A stretch of 64,000 bases of DNA from Gavia stellata (Eukaryota > Chordata > Aves > Gaviiformes > Gaviidae). Under the pieces are notes generated by a model that ran no database searches, had not been told where the DNA came from, and worked only from the letters and a program-made list of their open reading frames with translations. Each line of letters begins with the position of its first letter. The stretch's first letter is position 1. Made by a program: the position numbers and the translations under genes. Shown one piece after another: positions 28,530-43,300 of the stretch. Location: positions 13,892,687-13,956,686 of the forward strand of contig NC_082598.1 in the NCBI RefSeq assembly GCF_030936135.1, given 5' to 3'.

Positions 28530-29175
28530 AAAATGTATTTGAACATGAGTCAACAATGTGCTCTTGTTGCAAGGAAGGTATCCTGGGCTGCATTAGGAAA
28601 AGTGTGGGCAGCAGGTTGAGGGAGGAGATCCTTGCCCTCTGCTCAGCACTGGTGAGGCCATATCTGGAGTGCTGGGTCCAGTGCTGGGATCCCCAGTGCC
28701 AGAGAGATATGGACATACTGGATCAAATCCAGTGAAGGGCTGTGAAAATGGTAAATGGCTTGGAGCACCTGATGTATGAGGAAAGGCTGGGACAGCTGGG
28801 ACTGTTTAGGCTGGAGAAGAGAAGGCTTGAAAGGGCATTATCATTGTGTATAAATACCTGATGGAAGGAATAAAGATGGAGCCAGACACTCTCAGTGGTG
28901 CCTAGTGAAAGGACAGGAGGCAGTGGGCATAAACTGAAATACAAGAAATACCATTTACATGTAAGAAATTTTTTTTATTTTTATTTTTTTACTGTGAGAT
29001 GATTGAACACTGCAACAGGTTGCTCGGGCAGATTGTGAAGGCCATGACCTTGGAGATATTAAAAAAATCTAACTGGACACTGTCTAGAGCATCTTGCTCT
29101 GGTTGACAGCAGGGCTGGACTAGATGACCTCCGGAGATTCTTTCCAACCTCAGCTAGTCTATGACTCTGTATTCC
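28530..29175 (+). mobile_element. CR1 LINE fragment, 3' end, sense orientation
   Basis: The sequence tracks the CR1 3' region as I remember it: ATGAGTCAACAATGTGCTCT, ATCCTGGGCTGCATTAGG, GAGTGCTGGGTCCAGTGCTG, GCTGGGACAGCTGGGACTG, and the terminal GGACTAGATGACCTCCGGAG...TTCCAACCTC...CTATGACTCTG tail. It is 5'-truncated, as is normal for CR1, and too diverged to encode reverse transcriptase. A T-rich expansion at 28968-28990 interrupts it. The left edge is approximate. Confidence 0.88.
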
Positions 29176-29591
29176 CTAACTCCAAGCACAAGTTACCTAA
29201 GTACAGTTCAATTAATTTTTGAAAAGCTAGTGTAGATGCAGTAATATTTTTAAATGGAAGACCAGTAAACATGTATCTTCTTTTTTCCTTTTCCTTGAGG
29301 TTTGCAAATATTTAAAAGGTAAATAACTTTAGTGTAATTTAAATAGTAGAGTTTCCAAAGCCATTATGGAAAGATACAAGTTTTTCTTCCCAGGATGTGG
29401 TTTTCGTTGTGGTGTATAACCTGCTGTGTAACTGAGCTTTCGAATTTGGAATTGCATTGCGTGAAGCATTGTGGAAGTGTTAAATGTTGTCCAATTAATT
29501 CCTTCTTGGAATCCATGAGGAATGGGCCAGGGGAATAGAAGAGAGGTAGGCAACTAGAGAAATTAGTCAGGAAAGGAAACTCGTTGCTTAA

Positions 29592-29630
29592 CACAAACAA
29601 ACAAACAAACCCAAAAACAAACAAGCAAAA
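29592..29630. repeat. (AAAC)n simple repeat
   Basis: CAAACAAACAAACAAAC is followed by imperfect A-rich copies. It is an ordinary microsatellite. Confidence 0.85.
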
Positions 29631-31649
29631 AACTTCAAAAGTTTGTTGGAGAAGCTAAAATCTAGGCTGAAGTCTGCAAATTGTGACAAATGCCTTGCAT
29701 CTTGGGTTGCTATTACAAATATGTTTCCCACCCCCTCAATATTTGGCTATTAGGTTGCTAGGTGTTATGGCTGCCTTTTTCATAAGTGACAGCTTTGGTT
29801 GCTTATGTCCACAGCAGTCCTGCCTAAGTGAATCGTTTTTAATGTCATGATCCAATGCACGCTGAAATTTTAATAGAAAGGATGCTGTTGGCTGGATACT
29901 AGCTTACGCTATAAGTGTGCTTAAATAGGAGTAGAGTTTACATATTTTTTAGAAAAAGCAAAGTATACAGATTTTTGGGGGGTTTTTTTGGAGGAAGGTT
30001 GCTATTGCATTTGGTTTTTAAAACAAATAGTAGCATCTTTGCTTGTGGCTCTCACCCCTAGTAACTTGCCTTTTTCACAGTTGGCAATAAATTGCCTACC
30101 ATAACCTGACTTCCTAGCAAAAAGCTTTGTGGAGACTATCCCTCCTGCCCCAAGTGATTGACTATTGTGCCACAAATAAAAAATATCTGCTTTTAAATCC
30201 AAGAGAAAAAAACTGAGGTAGTCCTTAGTAAGTTCTTACCGTAACATTTTTACTGGGGTGGTGATTCAGTACCGCTCGGAAATATATATGGGTTAATAGC
30301 TTATTGCCTTTTAGGAAATGCATGATTTTAAAATTATGTCATTGACTCCAGTTCATAAAAACGAAGTATTATATTTCTGTCCCAAGCGCGTGAAGTATCT
30401 TGTCAAAGAAAACAACACCAAATGCAAATATGCTATGATAATATAATCGTATTGTTTTAAAGAAAATCCTTCTTTGAGGCACTGTTCAGACATAAGAAAG
30501 GGAAGAAGCAATGATGTTTGGCATCATTTTTCCAAGAAGCTACCTTCTGCTTGGCAACAATGTTGTATCAATGTGCGTTGATTATTAAAGATTTAATTTA
30601 GAAAGGCAGAAAATACCTCTTTTATTGGTGCCCTGATATCCTGCCTGACTTTGTTTCCCTATTGGCTTCATTTCTTGGTTATGCTTCGTAGTCTGCCTAT
30701 GAACAGAACAGCTTTCTTCATTAAAAAAACCCCAAGAGTGCCGGAAATTAAAAAAAGACAAATTGCTTTAAAGTTCAAGTTCCTTTTGAAACTGAGACTT
30801 AGACATATGGGAAAATGCCACACTACTATTTTCATTCAGTCAGTTGCTCTGGAAGCCAGACATGTAGAGATCTGCATAGTGTGCAGGAGAGAGGGATGGA
30901 GGGAGTGCGGGAAGGACAGGGAAGACCTAAGAGACAGATCTAACTTTCCATCTTCTCTGAGAAAAAGCAATAACAAGAAAAGGCTTTTTAAAGACCTTGA
31001 GAATTAGGATGCATCTTTTTTTACTGGGTCATGAGGAGTGATAGGCATTTAAGGTGCAGTGTAAAATTCCAGGGGTTTTAGAAGGATTCTTATTCTTCTT
31101 GTTTACATTGCTCTTGCTGAAGCTTTGTAAGTAAAATGACTAGATGATATATGATAATATTCAGGTACTCTGAGTGGTTTAATATGTGTTGTCAGAGACA
31201 GCAGCAATGCATATGGATGTTGCTTTCCCTTAATTCAATGAAAGGCAAAAAAAATTGAGCAAGTATGCCATTTTGTGTAACTCAGTACTCCTCCAAAATT
31301 TCAGAATCTGTTTCTCGTATATTAAAAATGCTTTTAGGAAGTCATTCATTAATGTGTTGTATTGAAAACTGCCTTTCAATTGCATGCTTTATGTACAATA
31401 TGAATAATTTTAAATTACTGTAGTTCTGGAGGTATATTAACCTTGCCTATATATGCCATTATACTGTTTGTTTTCCTGTGTTGTTCTTACTGGGTTTCAT
31501 TTCTCAGTTTCATTTCAGTTTTCTTTGCTCACTAGTTAGGGAATAACTCACAGATTTAAGTGCATAACAAGTGTCTGTTCATTTGCAAATTTGTCTATAA
31601 ACTCATCCACTTGTGACATTAAATAGGTGAATAAGTGGCTTAGCTTTGT

Positions 31650-31728
31650 CATAGATTCATAGAATGGTTTAGGTTGGAAGGGGCTTTTAAACATCATCTA
31701 GTCCAAACCCCTGCCATGGGCAGGGATG
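31650..31728 (-). mobile_element. CR1 LINE 3' tail fragment, antisense
   Basis: CATAGATTCATAGAATGG, then TTAGGTTGGAAGGGGCTTTT, then CATCTAGTCCAAACCCCTGCC is the reverse complement of the CR1 terminus, including the octamer tail. About 80 bp are recognisable before the similarity is lost. Confidence 0.88.
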
Positions 31729-33559
31729 GGAGAGTCTTAGACTCTCCTATGGAATTGGGTACCCTAATGCAAGCACTGAAAACCAGCGTTAATCCACTAT
31801 AGGCTTGGAACTAAATTTCATCCCACCGGAAGAAATAACATATGGATATGTCCTGCAGATAATTTCCAATAGCCAGACCTACCATTTTGGGAGAATTTTT
31901 TTTTTTCTATCTTTCTTCCTAAAGGTATGTTATCTGCATCATCCCAGAATAGAGTAACAGTATCTGTGTGATAAAATCTGCCTCTGATGGTGTCTGATTC
32001 AGAGCTATTACCTTTCCCACAGCTGTAATTATAGTGCTGTCTCAGCTGGTGTTTAGTCCACAGTGTGTCTAGAAGATTACTTTCATGAAAATGTAGATAC
32101 CTTCCCTCCCTCTCCTGCTTCAGCCTGTTTCCTTTTTATTTTTATTTTATTTTGTTTTGTTTAAATCTAGGGTAAGTTTGAGTTTGTTAAACAGGATCAT
32201 AACATCTTCTGCACAGGGAAAGTCTGCTGTCCTTGCTTTCTGAAGACTTCAGGTGAAGTTCAGGCTCTGGAAATCCTGCTGTCAGTGCTGTGGATTTGAT
32301 GAGCAACATGTCAGTCTCATTTTATGGTCACTCTTAAATTAAGTAGTAATCTTGGATTCATTGGATGAGTTATATCTGAGGCTATTGAGTTAAGATGTCC
32401 CATTTTTCCTAAAGCAAACATACAAAAGTGCCTATTTGGATCCAACCGGCTTTCAATAAACAAAATAATGAAGGTTTCTGGGCCTTTCCTGAACTAGTAT
32501 TATTGCTTTTAATTAACCCTTTACTTTTGCTTTGACTGTAGAATCCAGAACCCTGCAAAAAATTATTTGTTTTAATTATACGTTCATAGTAAATGATAGT
32601 CTGAATATTAATAGAGATCTTCCATCCTTTCTGCACTAATCTGAGGCAAGTTGCAATTCTGGCTCAGTTTACCAAAAATTAAATGCATTGTGTGACAACA
32701 GATCCCAGCTTTGTATAGCATAGATGCAAGCAGTCTAGGAATATTGTGACAGTGTCTAACATCCTGCTGCTCGGTAGACTCCTTTTGCCACAAAGGACTG
32801 TTTGGTATGTATGCTTGTATTGCCACTCAAGGTTAAAACACAAGTCTTTGAAATCTCTGACTCTGGTTTTGCTTTAGATGAGAAGTACTTGTATAGAGCC
32901 CATATTTCGGCAGTCACTGTGATAGGGATAGTAGAAGGATGTTACTGATCCTACGCATGATGAAATACTTTATAGCCTTTCTGGTAAACTATAATAGAGA
33001 AGTAAGCCTTTCTACTTATTTTTTTTTCTTTTTTTTTCTTTCTTGTAAATTAATATCTAATCCCACTTGGAAAAAGCATTGCTTTCCATGCAGCCTGCTG
33101 AGCATCATTTTATAATGAGGTTTCATCACATTGGTTATTACTATAATAGGCTATAAGACCTTTCCCCTACTCCCCCCACAAGCCTTAGAGTCAGTGGCCT
33201 ATATTTTCTGAAGTGTCTGGGGACTGTGAATAGTCTCAGTTTTGGGGTGTCCTGTCTGAGGCCCCTTGAGTAGGCTTGATTTTTCGGAAGGCCAATTCTT
33301 TTGGCTTATATAGGACTTTCCCATTAAAGTAGCTAAGAAATCAAGAAATCAAAAATCACTGTCTTTTTTTCTCTCCCCCCTGCCCCTTTAATTTAATGGT
33401 TATTCCCCATGTTCCTACTGATAAGAATGTACTTTTGTTGATAGGACCTCTTCTCTCTGTTCCTTCAAGACAAGATCCTTTCTCATCTGATTAGCAGGAA
33501 GTATCTTAGGTCAAGTAGTGGATTTGGGTGTAGGAATTGGGAACTCAAATCCCAAAGGC

Positions 33560-33700
33560 AGTATGTGTATAAATTAGGTAACTCAATCTATGTCTGTCTG
33601 AGCATCCCATCTGTAAAACAGTGACAGTACTGCTTAGCTACAGAAGGATATTGTGGGAATGAATTAACTGAACGTCTGCAAAGATCTAAGTCACTATGAA
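33560..33700 (+). repeat. MIR-like ancient SINE remnant (sense)
   Basis: GGTAACTCAATCTATGTCTG, CATCCCATCTGTAAAACAG and GGATATTGTGGGAATGAATTA follow the sense MIR core and 3' region ('cctcagtttcccatctgtaaaatggg...gttgtgaggattaa...') in the correct order. Divergence is high and the limits are approximate. Confidence 0.5.
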
Positions 33701-34044
33701 CATCCGTGAAATATGGTCCTTCAAATGCTAGAGAGTTTTCTAGCATTTCCTTCCCAGCATAAACAGAAACTCTTTTCTCTGATTTATTTTCCATCTGCTT
33801 GTAGAGTATAGTTATGGATGAGAGTAGTCTGGGGCAGTTGGTAGAGGAGACAAGGAGAGAACTAGATTGGATGCTGCTCGGTTTTCTTTTATTACCTAAA
33901 ACTATGAGAACTTGTCTTCAATAGCACATCCCCATAGCAGACTCCTGCACATACACATGGCCTTTTTCTGGCCCTGGTTCTCCAGCTGTGCACTGGAGAG
34001 AGAAACCTCAGGTATGCAGGCTTTGCTTTTGACTATGAGGATGA

Positions 34045-34815
<771 letters not shown>

Positions 34816-37529
34816 TAGCCCAACCCAATCCAAAGCTTTCTGTCCCACCGAATAGAATACGAGTGAAACAAGATTTCCCAGGATGAACTTTTCTCAACAG
34901 AGCAAAGAAATAGACTTTCCCTTTCCCACTTGCTCAACTATATTTCCTTACAAAGCCCCCTTGATCAAAACAGTCAGGCATGGCTCATTTGGCGATGCAA
35001 GAACACCTTTGTGAGATGGCAAAATTAACTTTTCAGAGAGCTTTTGTATTTATATTGGAGGAACCAATTGTGCTGAAACAAGACAATGTCTTTGCTTCTT
35101 CTGCATCATTATCCAGGTCATTAGATTTTAAGCATTGTTGCCCTTTTTTATTTTTTAAAATTTCTGTGTTTCTTCTGTTGCAGCAGAAAAGTTAGGGCCT
35201 AGGACAGCAGGCTTTTTTCATGCTTCATAAACCCTAGGACTTCAGCACAGATGGCAGATGACGCTGTTTGTATAAAATCGAAAACCGGGCAGTATTTCCC
35301 AACAGTGGGTGCCCCAAATATTTCAAATTATGCAACTTTGTAAAATGTAAAGAATCTAAGATGGGCTGTTCACAGTAGTACATTTAGAGAGTTCATAATC
35401 AAATGACACTTCTGTTTGGTACCATATTTTCCATGTATATATCTGATTGTTAATCTGTCTAAACTAGCAGTACAATAGCTATGCAAATAAAATCTAAAAT
35501 TATAATAAGCATAATACTTATCATATATCAAGAAGTACAGACTTTAAATGGAATGAAACATCAGTTTACTTAAGAAAAATATTTTATCAGTTTGTGTTTA
35601 CACAGGTATGTCCTCTTATTTTTGTATTCCTTATGAAAAATGATGGTGAGGGTAACCTACAAATATGTAATATCTGTTTAATGGTGGTGATTTTCCATCT
35701 GAGACAATGAAAGCTTTTAATGCAGTTAATATTTATGCTTCAAATAAATTGGAGGTTGATCAAGTCTCAGGGCTATCATTTCATTGATTAATTAAAGACC
35801 ACTGCAAAGATTGACAACATGAGGTTTCTGCAAGCATAGTTTCTTTCATATTTTCTTCCATATTATAAATGTAAAATTTAAAAAGCCTGATTATAAACTA
35901 CAGGTAACTTTAAAAAGCGTTAAAGAGGTGAGAAGGTTTTTATGTTGTGACCTGTGTTTTCTTGGATTTGAGAAGGTTAAATTTAATTAGAAACTGTTCT
36001 CTAGAAAATGGTGAGGTGAGGCATCTCAAATTCTGTCATCCCAAATTGCCCCAGTAAACACACCTACGTCGTGTCTTTGGTTGGTGTTGTAAATGAACCA
36101 CTTACCTCTTCTCCTTCAAGAGTGGAAGCTTTCAGCCTGCTGTGATACGAAGAATTCATTCAGAATTATAACTGGAGCCTTACTGGGCCTCTGTTACTCT
36201 GTGCATCTAAAAAGGTATTTGGAGAGCGTGCAGATAACTCCCGTTACCCTCTCCCAGCCCCAGCGGGGCTTTCACTGGAAGTGTTCGTATCTCCCCCCCA
36301 CCCCACCTCAGGAGAAGTACAGGGAAAAAATATCAGGAGCTGGTGTTGCCTTCTAGTGCCACGACTCCTTTCAGATAATGAATTTCGATTTTTTTCATCA
36401 AACTGTATGGGTTGTTTTTATGAAAGAGAAGTGTTTCTTCTAGGAAGTCATAGCAATTTAGGCAGTTGTTATTGCATAGGGCACTCTTTAAATCTGGAGC
36501 GAGGTAAAAAATACTGCAGGGTTCCTAGATGCTGCTCTCTTCCTCTGGGAGAACAAGTGGGATTATAGAATCAGATCATCAGGATATTTCCCTCTCCCCT
36601 CCTCCTTCCATTTAATTAGTGCAAGGGATGCTTGCCTTCAATTTCAGATTAACCATATCAGCTGCGGATTTTGGATACTCAGTTGGTTTAGTTACTACCC
36701 TTGTGGGATGAAAAGGCAAGGACGTGGCAGGCAGTATTATTAATATTAGCGTATTTCTATAACTGAGCTACAATTAATGTCCTTTTTTTGTATGTGTGTT
36801 GTGTTTGATGGCGCTACTAAGAAATCAGCATCTTTGGTTTAAACAGCCTAAATGGGCTGGCCATACTCTAATTCAAATTCAGAGAGAGTGATTCAGTGTC
36901 TGATTGTCTTGTCAGACTTGGCTGATTTATTTTGCATTTTTAGATCACAGGTTAGTTTTGCAGATGTATTTCGTATATATATATATTGCAGCTAAAAAAA
37001 AAAACCCAGTATTTTTACCATTGATTTTAATACCCGTGACTAATTTGAGTAAAATCTTGCAATTTTATTGGCTTGTCATCAAAAAAAAAGTAGTGAGAAA
37101 GGAAAAAAGCAAAATCCATTGTCTATGAATATATGGATACAATTACATTGTGTACATAAACAGCCATGCTTGTATTGTACAAATGCCAGTATTTTAGAAA
37201 TATGATTAATCAATATTGAGATTGTCTTCACAGTTTTGAATTGAGCCATGAAAAATACCCAATAAGCCTCAATACAAACAAGACTGAATGGCGAAGATCC
37301 TAGTGCCTAATAAGGGAAAATGAAATAGCTGTTTGGCAAAAAATATAACACATTTTGTGCAGTATGAAATTATGTTGGAATTTGTCAGTTCCTGTAATTG
37401 ACTTAATATAACAGGGATAGAAATGTTTTCATTACTTTAAGGAATGCTTGTGAACATGGATTTTTTTTAAAATTTTTTTTTTCCCCAAAAAGAAAATATA
37501 TTCTTGCTGTATATATGTATATATATCAG

Positions 37530-37635
37530 CATAATGTGCTGGCAGCTAAGAAACTGGAAGTAAAAATAGCTAATAACAAGCTGGAGAGGCAAATGCAACA
37601 GATTTTAAAAGTAAAGAGACAACTTGGAGAATAAG
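37530..37635 (+). other. Possible alternative exon with coiled-coil-like reading frame and stop
   Basis: After an acceptor-like ATATATCAG (37521-37529), phase-0 reading gives 34 codons including AKKLEVKIANNKLERQMQQ, then TAA at 37632-37634, then a strong donor G|GTAAGAAAG at 37636. The composition is coiled-coil-like, much like the exons around it. Splicing from coding exon 2 into this exon would end the protein at about 242 residues. It could be a poison or alternative-terminal exon of JAKMIP1, a decayed duplicate of coiled-coil coding sequence, or chance in AT-rich DNA. I do not recognise it from the known family. Confidence 0.25.
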
Positions 37636-39435
37636 GTAAGAAAGTATGAACAGCTATTACTTAATTTTTTCAGCCAATATTTTCTGAGTAGTTGAGTCTG
37701 AACAGTTGGACTGTTCTGTTAATGTGGTATGAAAACTATGCTGATACAGATTCAGATACTTGAAAACAGAAATAACGTTAAAAAACAGCAAATAGGAAAA
37801 AAAATCAGAAATAGGAAACTGAAAAATAATCTGCATGAAGGAAAAATGTTAAAGCCTGTTTTTATGGATCTTTTTTTTTCAAAAAAAGAATATACAAAAA
37901 TCATAATTGTACTTTTCAATTCATGGACCTTTGGTATAAACAGCCCCGAAGCATACATTCAGCTGAGGGCTGTATAGGCAAGCATGTACAGAACTAACTA
38001 ACTGCATCAACAGACTTCTGTTTTAATGGCGTTCTTTAAGCAGTATGTCTGGTTTCCTTCTGAGGTCTGGGCTGGTACAAGGTAAATTTAATACAAACCT
38101 GATTAATGATGAAGAGAAGTTGAGTTTATTAAGTTGTGTTGATGAAGTAGCTTAAAGAGCAGAACTGTACTACAAGAACATTTAACAATTTAATATATGT
38201 ATAAAAAAGTACAGAAAATAACAGTATATTTCAGCCAATTTTTCTTGGGCCTCAGTTAAGCTTGTTATTTAACTCACTTATTTGGTTTTAACGTCAGGTT
38301 TAAAGTTAGTTTTCGGCAGTAAGTAAAGTTTCTCTTGCCTGAAATTGCTGAAATAGCATGTTCAAATTGTTGGTGAGTTTTGGCAAGAGACCAACCTTAT
38401 TCTGTTATCAGCACAGTTCTGAAGGAGCGCATGAATATTAAATATATCATATTAGTTAGAAGTTACATACATTCTGGGACTACCTGGAGACAGGTTTTAA
38501 AAAGGACCTTACTTTGCAAAGCACGTTTCTCTAGATAAGCATTTTGCAGAGATAAGAACAATGGACACTTTACAGTGCTTGATATTCCTAAACAGCTTGG
38601 ATTGAAATAAATTGAAAGACTTATTTTACTTTAATGTAAAATAGTACCAGTTTTCTTAACCACAAAATCAATGTAAAAGATTCCACTGATCTTATTGGGT
38701 GCACAATCAGATCCATGTTTGAGAGTGCACACCATACACCAGATGAATTAAATTTGCTTGTTTCAGTTGTATTCTCAAATAACCTGGTAAGAATTGTCTA
38801 AAGGCTAATGTGACATTACTGCAGATTCATACTTAAAAGGAAAAAAAATCCTTTTGCTGTTAGTAGAATCAAAGTAAAAGAAATTGTTTTCAGGAGTGAT
38901 TTTCAGAAGTTCCCGATCAGCCATGATTTATGAAGATATATGCACTACTTAAGTGTCCTTAGTCCAAATGATCTAGTTGCATAAATTAAAATCTCCTTCC
39001 AGTGTGGAATCTTTCTTCTCTTTGGTGTTTGCCAAATGTATGTAATGCAGTACCTGGAAGAATATGATTTAAACTAATAGATTAAGCAGTTTTTGAAGGT
39101 AAAAATCCAGGCAATTTCACTGAAACTTCTGTTGAAGGAAAAAGCACTCTTATGGAATAAGTTAGTGTACCATTTATACAGTGATTTTTAAAAATAATAT
39201 TATTTCAGTTTTGTGTCTGTGTATAACACTGCATCTCATGATTTAAGTGAAGGCTTCTGAAAGACTGACAGTAACATCTTTCCAGATTTAAGAGTTAGAT
39301 TGTTCCAGACCAGGACAAAAGCAGATTGCAATTCAAGTCCTTCACAAGTTGGTGTTTTCCAGGCTTGCACAGCTCTTACTGTGTTAGTCTGCCTATAAGT
39401 CCCTACTGTATTACTTAGCATTGGTATTCCATGCG

Positions 39436-40396
39436 TCATATATCATACAATCACAGAAAAATTTAGACGGTGAGGGTCCTCTTGAGATCGTCGGGTCCAA
39501 TGTCCTGCTTGAAGCAGGGCTGCTTTGGAAGTTGGATCAGGTTGCTCTGGGCCTCCTCCAGTCAAATTTGAAATCTCCAAAGGTGGAGATCCAGTCTCTG
39601 TGACAGCCTGCCCTAATGCCTAATCACTATGAAATTTCTTTCTTCTTCCTCTTTCTGTAACCTTTGGTTGTTACCCTTGTCCTTTTGCTGTGCATCTCTG
39701 AGAAACGTCTGCCTTGTTCATCCCTGGATCCCCCTTTAGATAGTTGAACAGGTATCTGCAATTGTAATGCATCCTGCAGTCGTCTTTTTGGCTGGCTGAG
39801 CAAGCCCAGCTCCCTCACCCATTCTGTGAATGCTGTATGCAGCAGCCCCATAGTGGTCTTCAGGGCCTTCCTCCAGTTTATGGCACTTCTGCCAGTTTAT
39901 CAGTATCTTTTCTTTGTGCTGGGGAGCCCAAAAGTAGCTGCGCTGCTCCTGGTGTGGTTTCACAAGTGCTTAATAAAAGGCTAAATTGCTTCTCTCTCCT
40001 TCTCTCTACACTCCTCCTGATTTGGCCCAGTATCAAACTTCAATCGTTGCAAGCTCTTACTACTGACCCATATCCAACTTGCCCTCCAGGACACTAAAGT
40101 TTTTCCTTTTTTCTTTCTTTTTTCTTTTTTTTTTCCTTCCTCCTTGTAGAACTGCCAACTTTGGTTGGCTTCCAGCCTTTTCTGTTGCAGGAATTTAAAC
40201 CCTCCCAGGGGCAGGACGTATCTGTCTTAGGTGAACTTTCTGAGGTTTTTTTGGCTCATTTCTCCAACATGTCGAAGTCCCTCTGAATGGTGTTCCTGTC
40301 CTCGAGTGTAGTAGCAGCTCCCCCAGATTTGGTATCGTCCACAAATTTGGGGATGGTGCATTCCATTTCTTCATCTGGGCAGTTGATAAAGTTAAA
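39436..40396 (-). mobile_element. CR1 LINE, about 0.95 kb, antisense
   Basis: Reading the + strand gives the reverse complement of the CR1 3' end: TCATACAATCACAGAAAAAT, GATCGTCGGGTCCAATGTCC, GAAGCAGGGCTGCTTTGG, GGAGATCCAGTCTCTGTGAC, GCTGGGGAGCCCAAAAGTAG, CTCCTGGTGTGGTTTCAC, then GTCCCTCTGAATGGTGTTCC and GGTATCGTCCACAAATTTGG farther 5' in the element. It is 5'-truncated and decayed. A pyrimidine-rich expansion lies at about 40100-40147. Open frames inside it (for example 39627-39963 on the minus strand) are short remnants of the element. Confidence 0.92.
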
Positions 40397-43300
40397 ATTT
40401 GTTATTTTCTTTGAATTTTAAGGTGTAAAATTTAGATAACTAAATAAAAAGCTTTTGCTTCTGAGAGGTTCAGCAATTATTTTTCAGTAAAACATGAAAA
40501 ATAGTAGCAGTAAAAGTTTAACACTCCACCAAACCCCAAAATGACATCCTTTGCAGTGGTGGCCACTATTGTCTAATAACATTCACTTTCTCCTGCATTC
40601 CCATAACCGGGATTTTGCCATTTTAAGGCAGTGAAATTCGTATCTTTAGGTTACATTCGGCAGTGGGGGTGATGCAGAGACCTTTTCTCTCTGCAAACTT
40701 TGGTGCAGAGGGACAGCTGGCTGTTGGCAGGGGTACTCCGTGATCCTCTGCTGCCCTGAGAAGAAGGATGGAGCCTGGCTTTTCTCACTTCACTTGTGCA
40801 GTGGCGTGTATGCACATGTTCTGTTCCCTGATCAAAATCTTGAATTTTGAGACTGGAAAGCTGAGTTTTGAATCATCCAAGTGCGTGCAGTCATGCATGG
40901 TTGGGTAGAGCCTGCTGTAGCTTGCTTCTTACCAGCCGCTTAAACCCGCATGTATTTCACACACAGCTGCTGATATCAAATTGTAGGCTGCTTCTCTGGA
41001 TTTTGCCATCTGTCTGAGACGCGTGTTTCAGCTACATTCCAAGGCTGAGCTAATCTCCTGCAAAGACCCTTCCACCACCTTCAACATTTTAGGACTGCAA
41101 GTAATACTTTGCCTTCCATTCTCTGAAGATTTATGCTTGTCCTCTCAGGAGCAAACAGGGCAGCCTTCCACTGGGGGCTTGTTTTTTCCTGAATCAAGCA
41201 CATCTAATGAAAGCTTTTTATAGTGCAGGCTCAGCATTTTGTGTTTATTTTTAGTATTTTCTAAGGACCCTAGGGTAGGTAGGTCACAAATCTGACTTTT
41301 ATATCTCTTTACAAAATATGGAACAGTATTAAAAACCCACAGAAATTATCTATTATGTGGCACCTGGACAAAAAACTCCTTAAGTTTGAATTACTTAGTC
41401 CTTCTACATTTTCCATCTTTTTGACTACTTGTTCATTATAGCTCTGTCAATGAACATTTGTAACAGGCATCAGGAGAGATCCAGTAGTAGAGGTTGTAGT
41501 CAGCTGCAATATTGCAAAGTGCTTTTGAGGAAGATGTGAGAAACCTCCTATCAGTAAGTTCTGGAATTGTCTGCCCATATGGTGTTTCTTGTATAATTTA
41601 TCAAAACTTTTAATATATGCCTTACTTATGAGATCTACACACTTAAAAAAACATGTGGGAAAAGCTATTGGAAGAAATTATTGACTGTTGGTTTAGAAAA
41701 ATTACACATGAAATTAACAGTAAGTCTCATCTACCTGTGTCTATGACCCTTACTTCTCCACTAAAATAAGTGGAGCAAACACTTATTTAAATACATGGCC
41801 ATGTCTGATGTAGAGAATGCTATACACAACGCAGGGATATTTTAATTCCTCCCTTGACGTGGGCTTTCAGCTTGGGATATTGTTGTTAGGTCTTAGTGTC
41901 TCTTTATAAATGTAAAAGGCATTAATTCCATTTAGTTCTATCTTTATTTATTTGAGTAGCATTTTCATTTTGTTATTCCTAGTAACTAGCAATCCTGTCA
42001 AGGTAGCCCTATTTCCAGTGTCAAGCATTTAGTATAAAGATTAATTCAATTTCTTCTGGAGAAGAGCACTGTAGAATTTTGTTCTGCAGTTGGCGAGGAG
42101 AAAACTTTAATAAGGATGGGTAAAGAGGAAGGTCTTACACTTGGCAATGCAGCAGCTGGCTTTTTCCACTTTGAAAACTGAGTATGTCAGTGCCTTGATA
42201 GATCTAGCTTTTAATTCCCTGGGAATTTCTCTTTCAACTTTGAGAGAAGCTAAAGTTCCCCCAAAGGTCTCTGACTGACTTTCTTTCTCTGTAGCTATTG
42301 AAGTGTGGGATAATTGGCAGGGGGATACTTTTTCCAATGGTTGGCTTGGTTTTCTTTCATGTTCGATAAATATTATTAAACCACATATTTCTGCTCATTT
42401 CTTTTAGCTGTTAGGAGGCGGTTAGATACCTGTTCTTAGGAAATGGTGTAATTTTGACACAGGCTATAAGTGCTAGCTCTTCCTTGATATAATGCAGGTA
42501 ATTGCTGTGTTCAGCACCTAACATTTGACAGCACAAAACCCATTAATTAGGAAATGATACTTTAGAAAGCTGTAATTTTAACCAAGAGCTCCAGAGTTAC
42601 TTATGCTATCCAAGGTGATTTCTCAGTAATTTCCCTCCACAGCTGCTTGTGGATGATCTTATTTTCTTTAAAATCCTCTTTCGGAGGGTATTTCTGCTAC
42701 TTTTCTTCTCAAAGCATGTAATTGAAAATGTGTCCAAACCTCATGTTGCTCCACTGCCTTCCTATCACAGGCTTTTTGTACTGAATTGTACCATGCTTAA
42801 TTGCATAAAGAAAAATGTGGCTTTTCTAAAATGCTTTAAAATCCATGCAAAACAGAATGTGAAAGAGTTCATGTGACGCTGTTGTACTATGTAGCTGCAA
42901 AAAGTGGGCAAATTTGTTTTAAACTGAGAAAAAATTTGAAACCAAAGCAGCCACTTGGAAGGAATTTCTGGGATAATATATTTAACTTAACATAATACCT
43001 GTGAGCCCAATGCATGGATTGGGATCTCATTGTGCTAAATATGTTGGAAGAAAGGATGGTGTCTACCCTTTATATCTTAGTGAGAGGTCTCAAATGAATA
43101 GTAGTACAGGGAGGAATACACAAAAGTGGTGGTAGGAGATTAGTGCAGTCAGCTTTCAGTTGCCACGTGTTGCTTGTCCTAGCTCCATCGTGCCACAGAT
43201 GCAGAAACCTCTTACAGGCACCTGGCATGGCAGGTTCCGCACCACGCTCCCTGGACCATAAGGGGTTGAGGAGCACAGTGGAAAGGCATCTACTGGCTCA

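Noticed and set aside
30651..31007. 118-codon open frame on the plus strand
   Set aside because: No family resemblance or domain pattern; it shows no coding features beyond lacking stops.
39627..40097. Overlapping open frames on both strands
   Set aside because: They fall inside the antisense CR1 copy and are relics of the element or chance.
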